Origin: Gammaproteobacteria bacterium
GTDB lineage: Bacteria; Pseudomonadota; Gammaproteobacteria; Steroidobacterales; Woeseiaceae
Direction of reading: 5' to 3'
Length of the DNA: 64,000 nt
Assembly: GCA_013151645.1 (NCBI GenBank)
Contig: JAADHU010000031.1
Span: 1 to 64,000, forward strand
Shown here in pieces: positions 53,809-63,117 of the stretch. The stretch's first letter is position 1; each line of letters starts with the position of its first letter. The notes below the pieces were generated by a model. That model made no database searches and was not told where the DNA came from. It saw nothing but the letters and a program-made list of their open reading frames with translations. The position numbers were made by a program, and so were the translations under genes.

Positions 53809-55617
53809 CTACGGTGTGCAATCAGTTGGAATCGACGGCGTTGGCCTCAGCCGAATAAAGTCGAATTCCGCGCGCAAATCCGGAGGCGCTCCGAAGCTGA
53901 GCGCAACCATACCGACCTGCAAGGTGTTGGGCAGATCCGGTCGCGCGAATACGTCGGTTTGGGACCAACCTGCGTCACCGTCCAAAAAGCGAAAGGAGTG
54001 AAAGTTATCGCCGATTCGGCACAAGATGAGTTCGCCGAAATTCGCGCCCTGATCCAGGAACAAGGTTGAATTCGAGTTGACCGTTGTCTTTGTTTCACTG
54101 CCGACCCGGGTCGCTATCCGGCCGTCTTGCCGGCCCGTGTTGAGCATGATGTAATTTTCCGGACCGGTTGCACCTGCCGGGTTTCGTGCAAGGAGACCGG
54201 CTGAATTGAAATCGGAGCCTGGTGGCTGACCTGGATTCGACACGCTGTCAGCGAGTACCCGAACGTGCACCGCAAAATTGCCGGTTAGCATTTTAAATAT
54301 CAGCGGAGCGTCTCCATCGTCAAACCATCCGGGCGTCAGCGTCGGTATGATCGTCAAACGGCCAGCAGTGGATTGGTTGATATCAAGCGTTGTGTATTGG
54401 GCGGCTGTGCCTTCGACAACATGACGGAGTGACCACTCGTTCAGGCTGTCGGCGTTGAACTCATCGCTAAACGTCGTCGCTGCCGGGCCTTGAGAGATAG
54501 TCAGATCGACAGCAGACCCAGGCACAACCAAAGTTGCCGCTACGGGGTTCTGGCTGATCACGTTGCCGAGCGGAACATTGTTGTCGTTTTGCTGGGTAAC
54601 AGTACCGACAACCAGGCCGGCCGTATTGATGTCTGTTGTTGCCTGTGCCTGGCTCAGCCCGATGACATTGGGAACTGCAACATTGGCGGCCGGTCCATTC
54701 GATATAAGCAAATCTACGGCGCTTCCGGCACTGACCAGGGTGGCCGAGACGGGATCCTGGCTGATGACGTTGCCGACCGGCACATTGTTATCGTTTTGCT
54801 GGGTGACGGTGCCGACGACCAGGCCGGCCGCGTTGATGTCCGTCGTTGCCTGCGCCTGGCTCAGGCCGACGACATCGGGAACTGCGATGGTGGCCGGTCC
54901 GGTCGATACGACCAGATCAACGGCGCTGCCGGCGCTGACCATGGTGGCCGAGACGGGATCCTGGCTAATGATGTCGCCGATTGGCACGTTGTTGTCGTTT
55001 TGCTGGGTGACGGTACCGACGACCAGACCGGCCGCGTTGATGGCCGTCGTTGCCTGTGCCTGGCTAAGCCCAACAACGTTGGGAACTGCAATGTTGGCGG
55101 GGCCGGACGATACAATCAGGTTGACGGCGGTTCCGGCGCTGACCATGGTGGCCGAGACAGGGTCCTGACCGATGACGTCGCCGACCGGTGCATTATTATC
55201 GTTTTGCTGTGTGATCGTGCCGACGACCAGGCCGGCTGCATTAATATCCGTCGTTGCCTGTGCCTGACTTCGCCCGACAACATCGGGAACCGCAATATTG
55301 GCCGGGCCAGTCGATATAACAAGATTGACGGCGCTTCCGGCGTTGACCATGCTCGTTGATGCCGGATTTTGGCTAATGACATCGCCGCTGGGGACCGTGT
55401 CGCTGGACTGGTTCGTAATCGTGCCAACGGTCAGGCCTGCCGAGACAATGTTGCTTTCGGCCGTGGTCCGATCCAGGCCGGTGACGTCCGGAACTGCAAT
55501 CCTGGCCGGCGGTGGAGTGGGTTCGTCACCGCCGCCTCCTGAAGAGCACGCTGCTGCCTGGATTAGAAACAAAATTGTAACGGCCCAAATTACTTTTCTC
55601 TTAGCGAGCATATTCAA
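53809..55617 (-). CDS. PASTA-repeat lipoprotein with C-terminal DUF1349/lectin-like domain
   Basis: This 602-residue protein starts with a lipoprotein signal (lipobox AAAC, Cys24). Five tandem PASTA domains of 67-69 residues (about 39-378) follow, each opening with xIAVPxVxGL and ending in a xISxGP-type strand. Repeats 2-5 are very similar to each other. The last 220 residues read like a concanavalin/DUF1349-type beta-sandwich (DEFNADSLNEWSL...GWSQTDVFARP). PASTA domains usually bind peptidoglycan fragments or beta-lactams in kinases of Gram-positives; their use in a proteobacterial lipoprotein is less common. It is monocistronic on the minus strand. Confidence 0.87.
   Translation of the reverse strand: MNMLAKRKVIWAVTILFLIQAAACSSGGGGDEPTPPPARIAVPDVTGLDRTTAESNIVSAGLTVGTITNQSSDTVPSGDVISQNPASTSMVNAGSAVNLVISTGPANIAVPDVVGRSQAQATTDINAAGLVVGTITQQNDNNAPVGDVIGQDPVSATMVSAGTAVNLIVSSGPANIAVPNVVGLSQAQATTAINAAGLVVGTVTQQNDNNVPIGDIISQDPVSATMVSAGSAVDLVVSTGPATIAVPDVVGLSQAQATTDINAAGLVVGTVTQQNDNNVPVGNVISQDPVSATLVSAGSAVDLLISNGPAANVAVPNVIGLSQAQATTDINTAGLVVGTVTQQNDNNVPLGNVISQNPVAATLVVPGSAVDLTISQGPAATTFSDEFNADSLNEWSLRHVVEGTAAQYTTLDINQSTAGRLTIIPTLTPGWFDDGDAPLIFKMLTGNFAVHVRVLADSVSNPGQPPGSDFNSAGLLARNPAGATGPENYIMLNTGRQDGRIATRVGSETKTTVNSNSTLFLDQGANFGELILCRIGDNFHSFRFLDGDAGWSQTDVFARPDLPNTLQVGMVALSFGAPPDLRAEFDFIRLRPTPSIPTDCTP
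54484..55503. repeat. Five tandem repeats encoding PASTA domains
   Basis: About 201-207 bp units repeat five times within the lipoprotein gene. The middle four are highly alike at DNA level: the phrases CTGGCTGATGACGTTGCC and CCGACGACCAGGCCGGC recur. This suggests recent tandem expansion or gene conversion. Confidence 0.85.
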
Positions 55618-55815
55618 ACCATCCGGGTGGTGTTCGACGAATCAGATATCAATAGTCAGTGTATCAGCGTAAAGAATCAACTGCGCGCCAAAGTGGGGTT
55701 TTCGAGCGACGTTGAGACGGCACGTCTTTCCGCTCCGAAACCCGTGCCGGCGCAGAATCTCGGCTATGCGGGTCTGAACGAGTTGGATGTCGGTCTTGAA
55801 CAAACCGTGCCACAC

Positions 55816-55842
55816 AAAAAAAGGGGCCATCCGGCCCCTTTT
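55816..55842 (-). terminator. Rho-independent terminator of the PEP-CTERM gene
   Basis: On the minus strand a GGGGCC-GGAT-GGCCCC stem-loop is flanked by A and T runs (AAAA before, TTTTTTT after). It lies 22 bp after the stop of the PEP-CTERM protein gene. The symmetric A/T arms mean it could also act on plus-strand transcripts. Confidence 0.9.
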
Positions 55843-55864
55843 CTCAATAGCAACACTACAGTCG

Positions 55865-56524
55865 TTATCTTGTAGTGCCCAGGAATTTTCTCGATGCGGC
55901 AAGCGCAAGTAAGCCGATTCCCAGCAGCCCGATCGGAGCAGGCTCTGGCACTGACGCGCAAGATTCGTTTTGCCCCTGATTGATTGAGAACCCACCGACG
56001 CCCCAGTCCTGTGGTTCAACGATAATTTTCGTAATCGACGAACACGCGTCGGTGCTAAAGACTCCGAATCCAGGTGTATCGCCCGGACCAACACGAAAGC
56101 GGGTGAAAGCGGTATCGCCGTTGCCGTCATATGCTTCGATCCAGCCGCGGCCGAAAAAGCTTGCGCCTACAAAGAATGAGAAGGCGTTGGTATTTCGCGG
56201 CATGATCAATTCGACCCAGCTCACCGTCGTCGTATAGACATTACCCTGATCGTATTCCCACCAGAGCGGGTCGTAAACGGTCATGCCAAGTGCATCGCCG
56301 CTCCTGGTTTGAAACACAACGCTACCGTCGATCGGGGATTCGGCCTCATAGGCCAAAGCCGCGCACGATTCGCCGGGGCACGCAGGCGGCGCAAAATCAG
56401 TCATCGTAAAGCCGCCCAACTCGTCCGGCGCATCCGGACCATCGAAGGTTGTGACGATCGGATCTGCCAGCGCGACGAACGGCAGGAGGAGGAGTGTGAT
56501 GGATAGACGCTGTATCGTTTTCAT
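55865..56524 (-). CDS. PEP-CTERM sorting-domain protein (exosortase substrate)
   Basis: This secreted protein of about 219 residues has a signal peptide (MKTIQRLSITLLLLPFVALA) and ends in the exosortase signal: VPEPAPIGLLGIGLLALAA, then Arg-Lys. That is the PEP motif, a membrane helix and a basic tail. The frame opens at 56566, but ATG 56524 gives the signal peptide directly. The middle resembles small beta-rich extracellular domains with paired Cys. A terminator follows at once, so it is monocistronic. It is the only PEP-CTERM protein in the window and a likely target of the XrtA at 7153. Confidence 0.88.
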   Translation of the reverse strand: MKTIQRLSITLLLLPFVALADPIVTTFDGPDAPDELGGFTMTDFAPPACPGESCAALAYEAESPIDGSVVFQTRSGDALGMTVYDPLWWEYDQGNVYTTTVSWVELIMPRNTNAFSFFVGASFFGRGWIEAYDGNGDTAFTRFRVGPGDTPGFGVFSTDACSSITKIIVEPQDWGVGGFSINQGQNESCASVPEPAPIGLLGIGLLALAASRKFLGTTR

Positions 56525-56618
56525 TGAACTGCTCTCTACAGTATGTTCGTATGTATATCGAAGCAAGTTTCATGCCAATCAATTATATCCTTGAAAAACA
56601 ATCAATTAACTAAATCGG

Positions 56619-56936
56619 GTGAATGGCATTGTCAAGTTTTTCGACGCTATCGAACAGCTTGCTTCGAGCGACGTCCGCGGCCTGAGGGATGCGGCTAAAC
56701 ACCGCCAGCTCATTGTCATAGCCAATTTTCGCCGCCCGGGAATCGCTTGCCTGCAGGCGATGTCTGCGGGGCGTTTTTCTGGCGAAAATCGACGACGTTG
56801 TGACACCGTATTCGCCGTACTGGCTGAATGTGTTTTAGTCGATACGACCCATGCCGGACTAGCGGGTCTTATGTCACGTTCGGCGCGGGACCCACGTCAC
56901 GGTCTCAGTAAAGAGCTGTTGAAATTGGCTCATTAG
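56619..56936 (+). CDS. Hypothetical small protein upstream of the adenylation-hydrolase gene
   Basis: This is a 105-codon GTG-started frame beginning MNGIVKFFDAIEQLASSDV and ending SKELLKLAH. Codon use looks like real genes (few rare codons, G/C at many third positions), and the frame ends 80 bp before the next gene. The ribosome site is weak (TCGGG before GTG) and I recognise no domain. It may be the first gene of the following operon or a chance frame. Confidence 0.4.
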   Translation: MNGIVKFFDAIEQLASSDVRGLRDAAKHRQLIVIANFRRPGIACLQAMSAGRFSGENRRRCDTVFAVLAECVLVDTTHAGLAGLMSRSARDPRHGLSKELLKLAH

Positions 56937-57015
56937 TAACCGATGATCAAACGGTCCTGCAGTTGGCCTGTTCGGGCCCGGATTCTTGTACAGATGCGCT
57001 GGTATAAACGAAATC

Positions 57016-60000
57016 ATGTCCGGCTTAACCATTGGCGTTAAAGGCATAACGTTGGGAATCGAAGACGGAAACAATTTGCAGCTACCGCACAACCGGCTGA
57101 AGACGTCTCAATTTCCCGCGGAGAAAAGGACGCTTGGTGGTCCAGGATTTGCGTGGACACCGACGACCGTCGACGCAGTCGACAACGAAGATGCGGCCAG
57201 AATTATCTCCGCCTGTGCCGCGCTGTTGTACCGATACTCGAATCAAAAAAATATCCCAATGTCAGTAGCAATTGTGACAACGGACGGACCCGTATCTGTC
57301 ATTGGGCTAAAGCCCAGTGTTGCCGGATGCAGAACATTGAGTGCTTTACAGGCAGATATCGCTACCGACCTCTCTCGTACTGAATGTGGTGTGGACGGGG
57401 GAGCACCCGTGTTTATAAGTATCTTGAACGGCGATTTCGAAGATCAGCGTTCAATGTGCGCAGAACGTGCGGAAGCTGAATCTGCGGAAATACATTTGGA
57501 ATTCAGTATTGATTTCGATTCGATCGAAACGGCCGTTCACTACGATGCTACGTTGTTTGAAGAATCCACTATCAGACTTTTTCAAAAACATCTGGGCCGC
57601 ACGCTCACGGCGGCGCTGGAAGCACCTTCGACTCCCGTTGCATCAATTGAACTGTATTCCGAGGAAGAAATAAAATGGTTTGACCGTCACTGCAAGGGAG
57701 AAGAAAAGAGATACGATTTTTATCCGATTCATGCGGAATTTGAAGATCAGGCAGCAAATAGACCTGACAAAGAAGCCATAAGATTCAAGGGTGAGGCATT
57801 GAGTTATGCGGAGCTCAATCAGCGGGCTAACCAGGTTGCGCGCTTTCTCCGCTCAAGAGGCGTCTGTCACGAAGACCGAGTGCTTCTTTGCATGGATCCA
57901 TCGCTGGATTTCGCCGTTTCGCTGCTGGGTATCTTCAAGGCTGGTGCATCTTATGTGCCGCTCAACCCCGCCTATCCCGAATTTCGAATTGGGGCGATTA
58001 TCGACAGTACCAATCCGAAAATCATATTGACACAAGTCGATCTGGCACATCTGGTTGATCGCTATGGTGTAGAAAGTTTCCTCGTGGATGGTGATTCCCG
58101 AGCACTTGCTGATCAAGACACGGACAACCTGTCTCTTGATATACGCCCGCATCAGAACGCCTATATTTTTTATACTTCAGGTACGACCGGCCAGCCAAAG
58201 GGAGTGATGGCAAGCCATAACAATCTGATGCATATGATCAAAACCTCGCGTGAAAGGTACGGCGTAACAACCGATGACGTCATGCCGGCGATCGCAAGCT
58301 TCAGTTTCAGCATTAGTATGTATGAGCTGCTTTCGCCGCTTTCTGTGGGCGGGACTTTAGTGTTGCTTGATAGGAAGCAGGTGTTGGATGCGGAGTATAT
58401 GGCTGCGCTCTTGCAACGAGTAACGATATTTCACGCCGGCCCCGCACTCCTGAAGAATATCGTCAAATACATCAAACTGAATATTTCCGACTACTCTGTT
58501 TTCAAGAATGTGCGGCATGCATCCTCCGGTGGCGATATGGTTCCACCAGAGTTGCTCCAGGACATGCAGGAGATTTTCGAATTCGCTGAAGTCTTTGTAA
58601 TTTACGGATGCAGTGAAGTCAGCCTGATGGGGTGTACATGGCAAGTGCCGGGGGGAGCGTTAACGCGGACCTTTGTGGGCAGACCGTTTACCAATGTGCA
58701 TTTGTTGGTATTGGATGATGATGAGAATCAGGTGCCAATTGATGTAATCGGTAACATTTGCTTCGGCGGAGATGGAGTGGTTCCCGGCTACCTCAATCAT
58801 CCGAAGCTTATGAAAGAGTTGTTCATCGAACGCGATGGTATTCGGTATTACCGGACGGGAGACAGAGGCAGACTCGATAAGGACGGCGATCTCGAAATCC
58901 TTGGACGTCGCGATTTTCAGGTGAAAATTCATGGAATGAGAGTCGAGCTCGGTGAAATTGAATACCACCTTAGACAGGCGCACGGAGTAATGGATGGCGT
59001 CGTTGCCGGTCAGAGGAAGCCCAGTGGTGAAAACGCACTTGTCGCGTACTACGTTGCAGAGCCGGGTGAGCAGGTCAGTACCGACGCCTTGCGAGTGCAC
59101 ATGGTCAAGTATTTGCCGGCTTACATGGTTCCGGCGTTTTTCGTGCAACTTGATTCATTGCCACTCAATCACAATATGAAGGTGGATCGAAAAAATCTTC
59201 CAGACGTTGTTCACAGTGAAATGTCGGGGAGTGTGCCGGCCGTATCCGATGAAGAGAAAGCACTGGCACGAATCTGGTGCGAATTATTGGGCCTGGAGAC
59301 TGTCGGTATCGATGCGAATTTTATGTCGCTCGGCGGAGATTCCCTGCTTGCGATGCAGATGATTTTCATTGTGGAACAGCGATTCGGCACGAAACTCGAT
59401 GGCATGGATGTATTGCGCGAATCTCTTTTCGTTTTGGCACAGATGCTCGGGCAGCGATCAGGTACTAATCCCGGCAAGGCTGTTCACAATAAAGTCTCTT
59501 TGATGAACCCGGTGAGTCCGATTGAGGCGTTTTATTTCGGGGACAAGGATAGTTTGTATGGTATGTATCATCCGGCCGCGATTGAGGTCAATGCAACACC
59601 GGTTCTGATTTGCCCTCCCATCGGCTACGAATACGCTCGTTGCCATTTTCTGCTGCGCGTTCTCTCAGAGAATCTGTCCAGACTTGGCATCGCGTCTTTA
59701 CGATTCGATTTTTTCGGATCTGGCGATTCACTTGGTAAAGACATCGACGTTAGTGTCAACCGGTGGCGTTCGGATCTGCTGTGTGCCTACAAGGAGTTAG
59801 TATCCAAAACCGGTTCCAGAAAAGTACGCGTGTTTAGCGCGCGACTAACTTCGATACTGGCGTTTCAATCGTTGCAAGAAACCGATGTCGATCGCTGGGT
59901 CCTGTGGGATCCGATTGTCGACGGATATACCTATTATCAAGGGCTTTCAAGAATGACCAGGGAGAAGGTGCTCAAGCTCCTTGTCGTGCGAAACTTTAAC

Positions 60001-60306
60001 TTTCCCAAGAACGGAAATGACAGCGAGGAGTTGGTTGGTAGCAGATACTCGTCCGCCACTGTCGAAGAGATTAAGTCATTGGTTTTACGGCGTGAGGACT
60101 TACCCCGGAATGCGGAAGTATGTCAGGTACTTTCCAGAAATTTTTCGGGCAGCCAGGAGGCGGAGCAATTGTGGGGTAACATTCTCGGGGAAATCCCGGC
60201 AAGGACGGTCGAAGCGGAATGTGATTGGTACAGTTCGACTCGTATAACGACGTCCATTATCTTTCAGTCAGTTTTGAAAAATCTCGAAGAGTCTTTGCGT
60301 GATTAA
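57016..60306 (+). CDS. Adenylation-carrier-hydrolase fusion with condensation-domain remnant (XrtA-associated type)
   Basis: This 1096-residue protein is NRPS-like. Residues 1-220 match the C-terminal half of a condensation domain (HYDATLFEESTIRLFQKHL) but lack the HHxxxDG active-site part. The adenylation domain at about 235-735 has YTSGTTGQPKGVM (386-398), YRTGDRGRL (612-620) and the Lys in NMKVDRKNL near 722. A carrier domain has GGDSLLAMQ, Ser776. From about 838 there is an alpha/beta-hydrolase-like domain whose nucleophile elbow reads VFSARLTS, without a GxSxG serine. An upstream TTG at 56986 is possible, but ATG 57016 starts better. It resembles acyl-ligase and hydrolase families seen with exosortase A. 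Confidence 0.83.
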   Translation: MSGLTIGVKGITLGIEDGNNLQLPHNRLKTSQFPAEKRTLGGPGFAWTPTTVDAVDNEDAARIISACAALLYRYSNQKNIPMSVAIVTTDGPVSVIGLKPSVAGCRTLSALQADIATDLSRTECGVDGGAPVFISILNGDFEDQRSMCAERAEAESAEIHLEFSIDFDSIETAVHYDATLFEESTIRLFQKHLGRTLTAALEAPSTPVASIELYSEEEIKWFDRHCKGEEKRYDFYPIHAEFEDQAANRPDKEAIRFKGEALSYAELNQRANQVARFLRSRGVCHEDRVLLCMDPSLDFAVSLLGIFKAGASYVPLNPAYPEFRIGAIIDSTNPKIILTQVDLAHLVDRYGVESFLVDGDSRALADQDTDNLSLDIRPHQNAYIFYTSGTTGQPKGVMASHNNLMHMIKTSRERYGVTTDDVMPAIASFSFSISMYELLSPLSVGGTLVLLDRKQVLDAEYMAALLQRVTIFHAGPALLKNIVKYIKLNISDYSVFKNVRHASSGGDMVPPELLQDMQEIFEFAEVFVIYGCSEVSLMGCTWQVPGGALTRTFVGRPFTNVHLLVLDDDENQVPIDVIGNICFGGDGVVPGYLNHPKLMKELFIERDGIRYYRTGDRGRLDKDGDLEILGRRDFQVKIHGMRVELGEIEYHLRQAHGVMDGVVAGQRKPSGENALVAYYVAEPGEQVSTDALRVHMVKYLPAYMVPAFFVQLDSLPLNHNMKVDRKNLPDVVHSEMSGSVPAVSDEEKALARIWCELLGLETVGIDANFMSLGGDSLLAMQMIFIVEQRFGTKLDGMDVLRESLFVLAQMLGQRSGTNPGKAVHNKVSLMNPVSPIEAFYFGDKDSLYGMYHPAAIEVNATPVLICPPIGYEYARCHFLLRVLSENLSRLGIASLRFDFFGSGDSLGKDIDVSVNRWRSDLLCAYKELVSKTGSRKVRVFSARLTSILAFQSLQETDVDRWVLWDPIVDGYTYYQGLSRMTREKVLKLLVVRNFNFPKNGNDSEELVGSRYSSATVEEIKSLVLRREDLPRNAEVCQVLSRNFSGSQEAEQLWGNILGEIPARTVEAECDWYSSTRITTSIIFQSVLKNLEESLRD

Positions 60307-60312
60307 TATCCA

Positions 60313-61158
60313 ATGCGTGAGTTAGCCTGCGAATTCGGTGTCGATGGCCGTCTGAAAGGCGTTCTTTCGATACCGACAACGAACCGTCGTCCCGGGCTGG
60401 CCGTCGTGCTCGTGTCTGCTGGATTCACGTCCAAAGTCGGCCCTTACCGACTCTACACCGAACTCGCGCGGACGGTCGCCGAGATGGGGCTGGTTACCTT
60501 GAGATTCGATCTCGGCGGTATTGGTGACAGTCAAATACTCAAGCCGGATCAATCGCTTAAGATACGCACAGAAGCGGATATTCGGGAAGCACTGAACTAT
60601 CTTCGGGATGATCACAATATCGGGGAAATCCTGATTGGCGGACTATGTTCGGGCGCCGAAGATGCCTTTCGATTTGCGGAGGAAGATACACGTGTTGTGG
60701 GTGTCGTACTGATAGATCCGCATGCTTATCGGACAAAATGGTGGTGGGTGAGAAATTTATTCAGTCGGTATTGCTTCAATCGCGTACTTTACAAGGTGCT
60801 CAGGATGCTGCGGGTTATTAACATTCCCAAGGACGATTCAGGGAATACTGATCTTGAGGGTTTTGAAGGCGATTTAATCAACTACCACTACATGGCGAAA
60901 GAGGAATCCACGCGGATATTGCAGGTGTTGATTCAACGAAATGTCGCTTTGCATTACATTTATACGGGGGGGCGCACCGAGCAATTCAATCATACCGGCC
61001 AATTCAAGAGAATGTTTGATGGCGTCGATTTAAGAAGCGGTCTGGTTCTGGATTATCTGCCGCATATCGGGCACGTGCAGGTATTTGAAAAAGACAGAGC
61101 CGAGTTGATTTCGACGATCGCCGGGCGGATTCGCGAATCTCACCTGAATTGTCAGTGA
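60313..61158 (+). CDS. Alpha/beta hydrolase, exosortase-A-associated type
   Basis: This 281-residue alpha/beta hydrolase has the oxyanion segment VLVSAGFTSKVGPYRLYTE and RFDLGGIGDS. The nucleophile elbow GGLCSGAEDA has Cys112 in the position of the usual Ser, and the catalytic His region is LPHIGHVQVFE. It begins 6 bp after the fusion protein and resembles the stand-alone hydrolase often found with XrtA loci. It probably acts with the fusion protein on a thioester or ester on the carrier domain. Cys instead of Ser is a family-level trait of some such hydrolases, not necessarily a defect. Confidence 0.8.
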   Translation: MRELACEFGVDGRLKGVLSIPTTNRRPGLAVVLVSAGFTSKVGPYRLYTELARTVAEMGLVTLRFDLGGIGDSQILKPDQSLKIRTEADIREALNYLRDDHNIGEILIGGLCSGAEDAFRFAEEDTRVVGVVLIDPHAYRTKWWWVRNLFSRYCFNRVLYKVLRMLRVINIPKDDSGNTDLEGFEGDLINYHYMAKEESTRILQVLIQRNVALHYIYTGGRTEQFNHTGQFKRMFDGVDLRSGLVLDYLPHIGHVQVFEKDRAELISTIAGRIRESHLNCQ

Positions 61159-61325
61159 TACTCGGTCACGAATAGTCCGTTTCTCGATCGAGCTCGCAGA
61201 AGACGTCCGCATCCGGTATTAGAATAACAATGAGAAAAAAATGATGGCATTCGCTGTTGGCACTGTTTTTGGCCGTGTCATGAAAGGTCGGAGGGCAGCA
61301 ATGCTGTCTCCAGACCGGGAAAGGT

Positions 61326-62423
61326 ATGCAACTCCATGTAAATAGAATTCATGCGTTAGATGCCATGCGGGGCATTCTCATGATGATGGGGGTCATCTTG
61401 CACGCGTGTCGCTTTTACAATCCAGCACAAACCTGGGTTGTATACGGCACCAACAATACTATTGTCGCGAACTACATCGCTGAAAGCATTCACGTGTTCA
61501 GAATGCCCGCGTTTTTCGTGGTGTCCGGATTCTTCTGTGTACTAACGATCAGGAGGTACCGGCCGCAAGAGTTCCTGCAGCTAAGATTCAAACGTATTGT
61601 CGTTCCACTGGTGGTTACTGCGCTCACGCTAAATACGATTCAAACCATCGCTACGACGTATGCTGGATTCGGTAGTTTCGACTGGAAAGACTACGTTTTG
61701 CATGGCGGGTGGGTTTTTCATCTGTGGTTTTTGAACATATTGATCGTCTATTTCGCATTAGCCACGGCGTTAGCCGCCTTTGCGGGTCGATTTACCGAAT
61801 ATGCAGGTAAGCAGGTTGAGCGACTATTCTTGTCCGTCCCTGTTCTTGCCGTGATTTTGATGTTGCCGCTCAGTACGTTGGCGATTTTCGCTTTGAACAA
61901 ATACGGTCTTTCGCTTCGCTCGAACGTTATGGGAATATTCGATGTATTTAATATTCTCCGCTACCTGCCCTATTTTGCGTTCGGCGGAATTCTGGCGATT
62001 AGCGGGAAGCTCTTGAACCGGTTTTCAAGCGTCAATCCAATCGTAAGCCTTCTGTTGATATCGATTTTCTTGCTGGTGCTTGAACAGGTGTCTGACGGCG
62101 ACAGTTTAAGTTATCGGATAACGACAGAATATCTGCAAGGATTGATCGTCTGGTTGGCAATTTCGGTTTGTTTCTACGTCTCTTTCGCATTTATGAGCAA
62201 ACCATCGAAAATCTGGCTCTTCCTTTCCGATGCGTCGTATTCGGTTTATCTGTTTCATCACATTATTGTTGTGTTCCTGGGTCTCGTTCTGATTCGCCTG
62301 GACATGCCGGCTCTTCTGGGCCTTCCGCTTCTGATCGTCACTACGGCCGTTCTTTCTCTCATCATTCATAGACACTTTATCGTCAAATATCGGATTACCC
62401 GCTATCTCTTTAACGGCAAATGA
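61326..62423 (+). CDS. Acyltransferase family 3 (OpgC/NodX-like) membrane protein
   Basis: This 365-residue integral membrane O-acyltransferase has about ten hydrophobic segments. The N-terminal signature is RIHALDAMRGILMMMGVILHACRF, containing the conserved Arg and His of the family. Members transfer acetyl or succinyl groups to sugars at the membrane. It lies 167 bp downstream of the hydrolase gene and is convergent with bfr. It may O-acylate the exopolysaccharide, but location outside the main locus leaves this open. Confidence 0.85.
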   Translation: MQLHVNRIHALDAMRGILMMMGVILHACRFYNPAQTWVVYGTNNTIVANYIAESIHVFRMPAFFVVSGFFCVLTIRRYRPQEFLQLRFKRIVVPLVVTALTLNTIQTIATTYAGFGSFDWKDYVLHGGWVFHLWFLNILIVYFALATALAAFAGRFTEYAGKQVERLFLSVPVLAVILMLPLSTLAIFALNKYGLSLRSNVMGIFDVFNILRYLPYFAFGGILAISGKLLNRFSSVNPIVSLLLISIFLLVLEQVSDGDSLSYRITTEYLQGLIVWLAISVCFYVSFAFMSKPSKIWLFLSDASYSVYLFHHIIVVFLGLVLIRLDMPALLGLPLLIVTTAVLSLIIHRHFIVKYRITRYLFNGK

Positions 62424-62496
62424 GCAAGCGCCGTGTGTTTTCTGCGCATCGACGTGGCGACGTCGTGAATGATAAAGTGATACCGCTAGTCGGGGA

Positions 62497-62961
62497 TCAA
62501 CTCTGCAACTGCGTGTAGTTTTCGATACCCATCTTCTGAATCAGTCCAAGCTGAGTTTCCAGCCAGTCCACATGCTCCTCCTCAGACTGCAAGATCGCGT
62601 CAAACAAATCCCGACTGACAAAATCCTTAACTTTTTCGCAGTAGGCGATCCCGGCTTGTAAATCGGGTATCGCATCCAGTTCAAGATCCAGGTCACATTG
62701 CAGCATCTCGGCCGCGTGTTCGCCGATTCTGAGCTTGCCAAGCGTTTGCAAGTTGGGCAAACCTTCGAGAAACAGCGTGCGCTCGATAAGAACATCCGCA
62801 TGTTTCATTTCGTCGACGGATTCGGCTTGCTCGTGTTCGGCGAGTTTTGTCATACCCCAGTCCTTGTACATGCGGGAATGGAGAAAATACTGGTTGATTG
62901 CCGTGAGTTCGTTCTTGAGTACGCGGTTCAGGTGTTCTATGACTGTGGCGTCGCCCTTCAT
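62497..62961 (-). CDS. bfr: Bacterioferritin
   Basis: The 154-residue protein is a haem-containing iron storage ferritin forming a 24-mer. The ferroxidase ligands are at the usual positions (Glu18, Glu51, His54, Glu94, Glu127/128, His130), and the haem ligand Met52 is in VDEMKHAD. The sequence is close to E. coli Bfr in layout. It is on the minus strand after the Bfd gene, separated by 156 bp with a short repeat, so the two may be co-transcribed. Such pairs store and release iron. Confidence 0.97.
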   Translation of the reverse strand: MKGDATVIEHLNRVLKNELTAINQYFLHSRMYKDWGMTKLAEHEQAESVDEMKHADVLIERTLFLEGLPNLQTLGKLRIGEHAAEMLQCDLDLELDAIPDLQAGIAYCEKVKDFVSRDLFDAILQSEEEHVDWLETQLGLIQKMGIENYTQLQS

Positions 62962-63074
62962 TGGGGTCTCCCGCTGGCTGTGGTTTAGGTTGGTCTATAG
63001 TAATTTGCTGGGAGGGATTGGCAAGGGGGAAATGAGAATGGGGCGATGAAGTCTGGCAGCCGTCGGTATTGCGG

Positions 63075-63099
63075 TCGCCGGTCAGGTCCCGCTCCTACC
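63075..63099 (-). repeat. REP-like short repeat, copy A
   Basis: A 25-bp element of the GTAGGAGCGGGACCTGACC type lies on the minus strand between bfr and bfd. It differs slightly from copies B and C near 63.4-63.5 kb. Confidence 0.7.
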
Positions 63100-63117
63100 G
63101 GTTTACCGCCGGTATTG

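Noticed and set aside
54490-55359. 289-codon plus-strand frame with internal repeats over the PASTA gene
   Set aside because: The periodicity is that of the PASTA repeats read backwards; the minus frame has a lipoprotein signal and known domains.
55642-56130. 162-codon minus-strand frame crossing the terminator after the PEP-CTERM gene
   Set aside because: It overlaps the PEP-CTERM gene in another frame and runs through a Rho-independent terminator.
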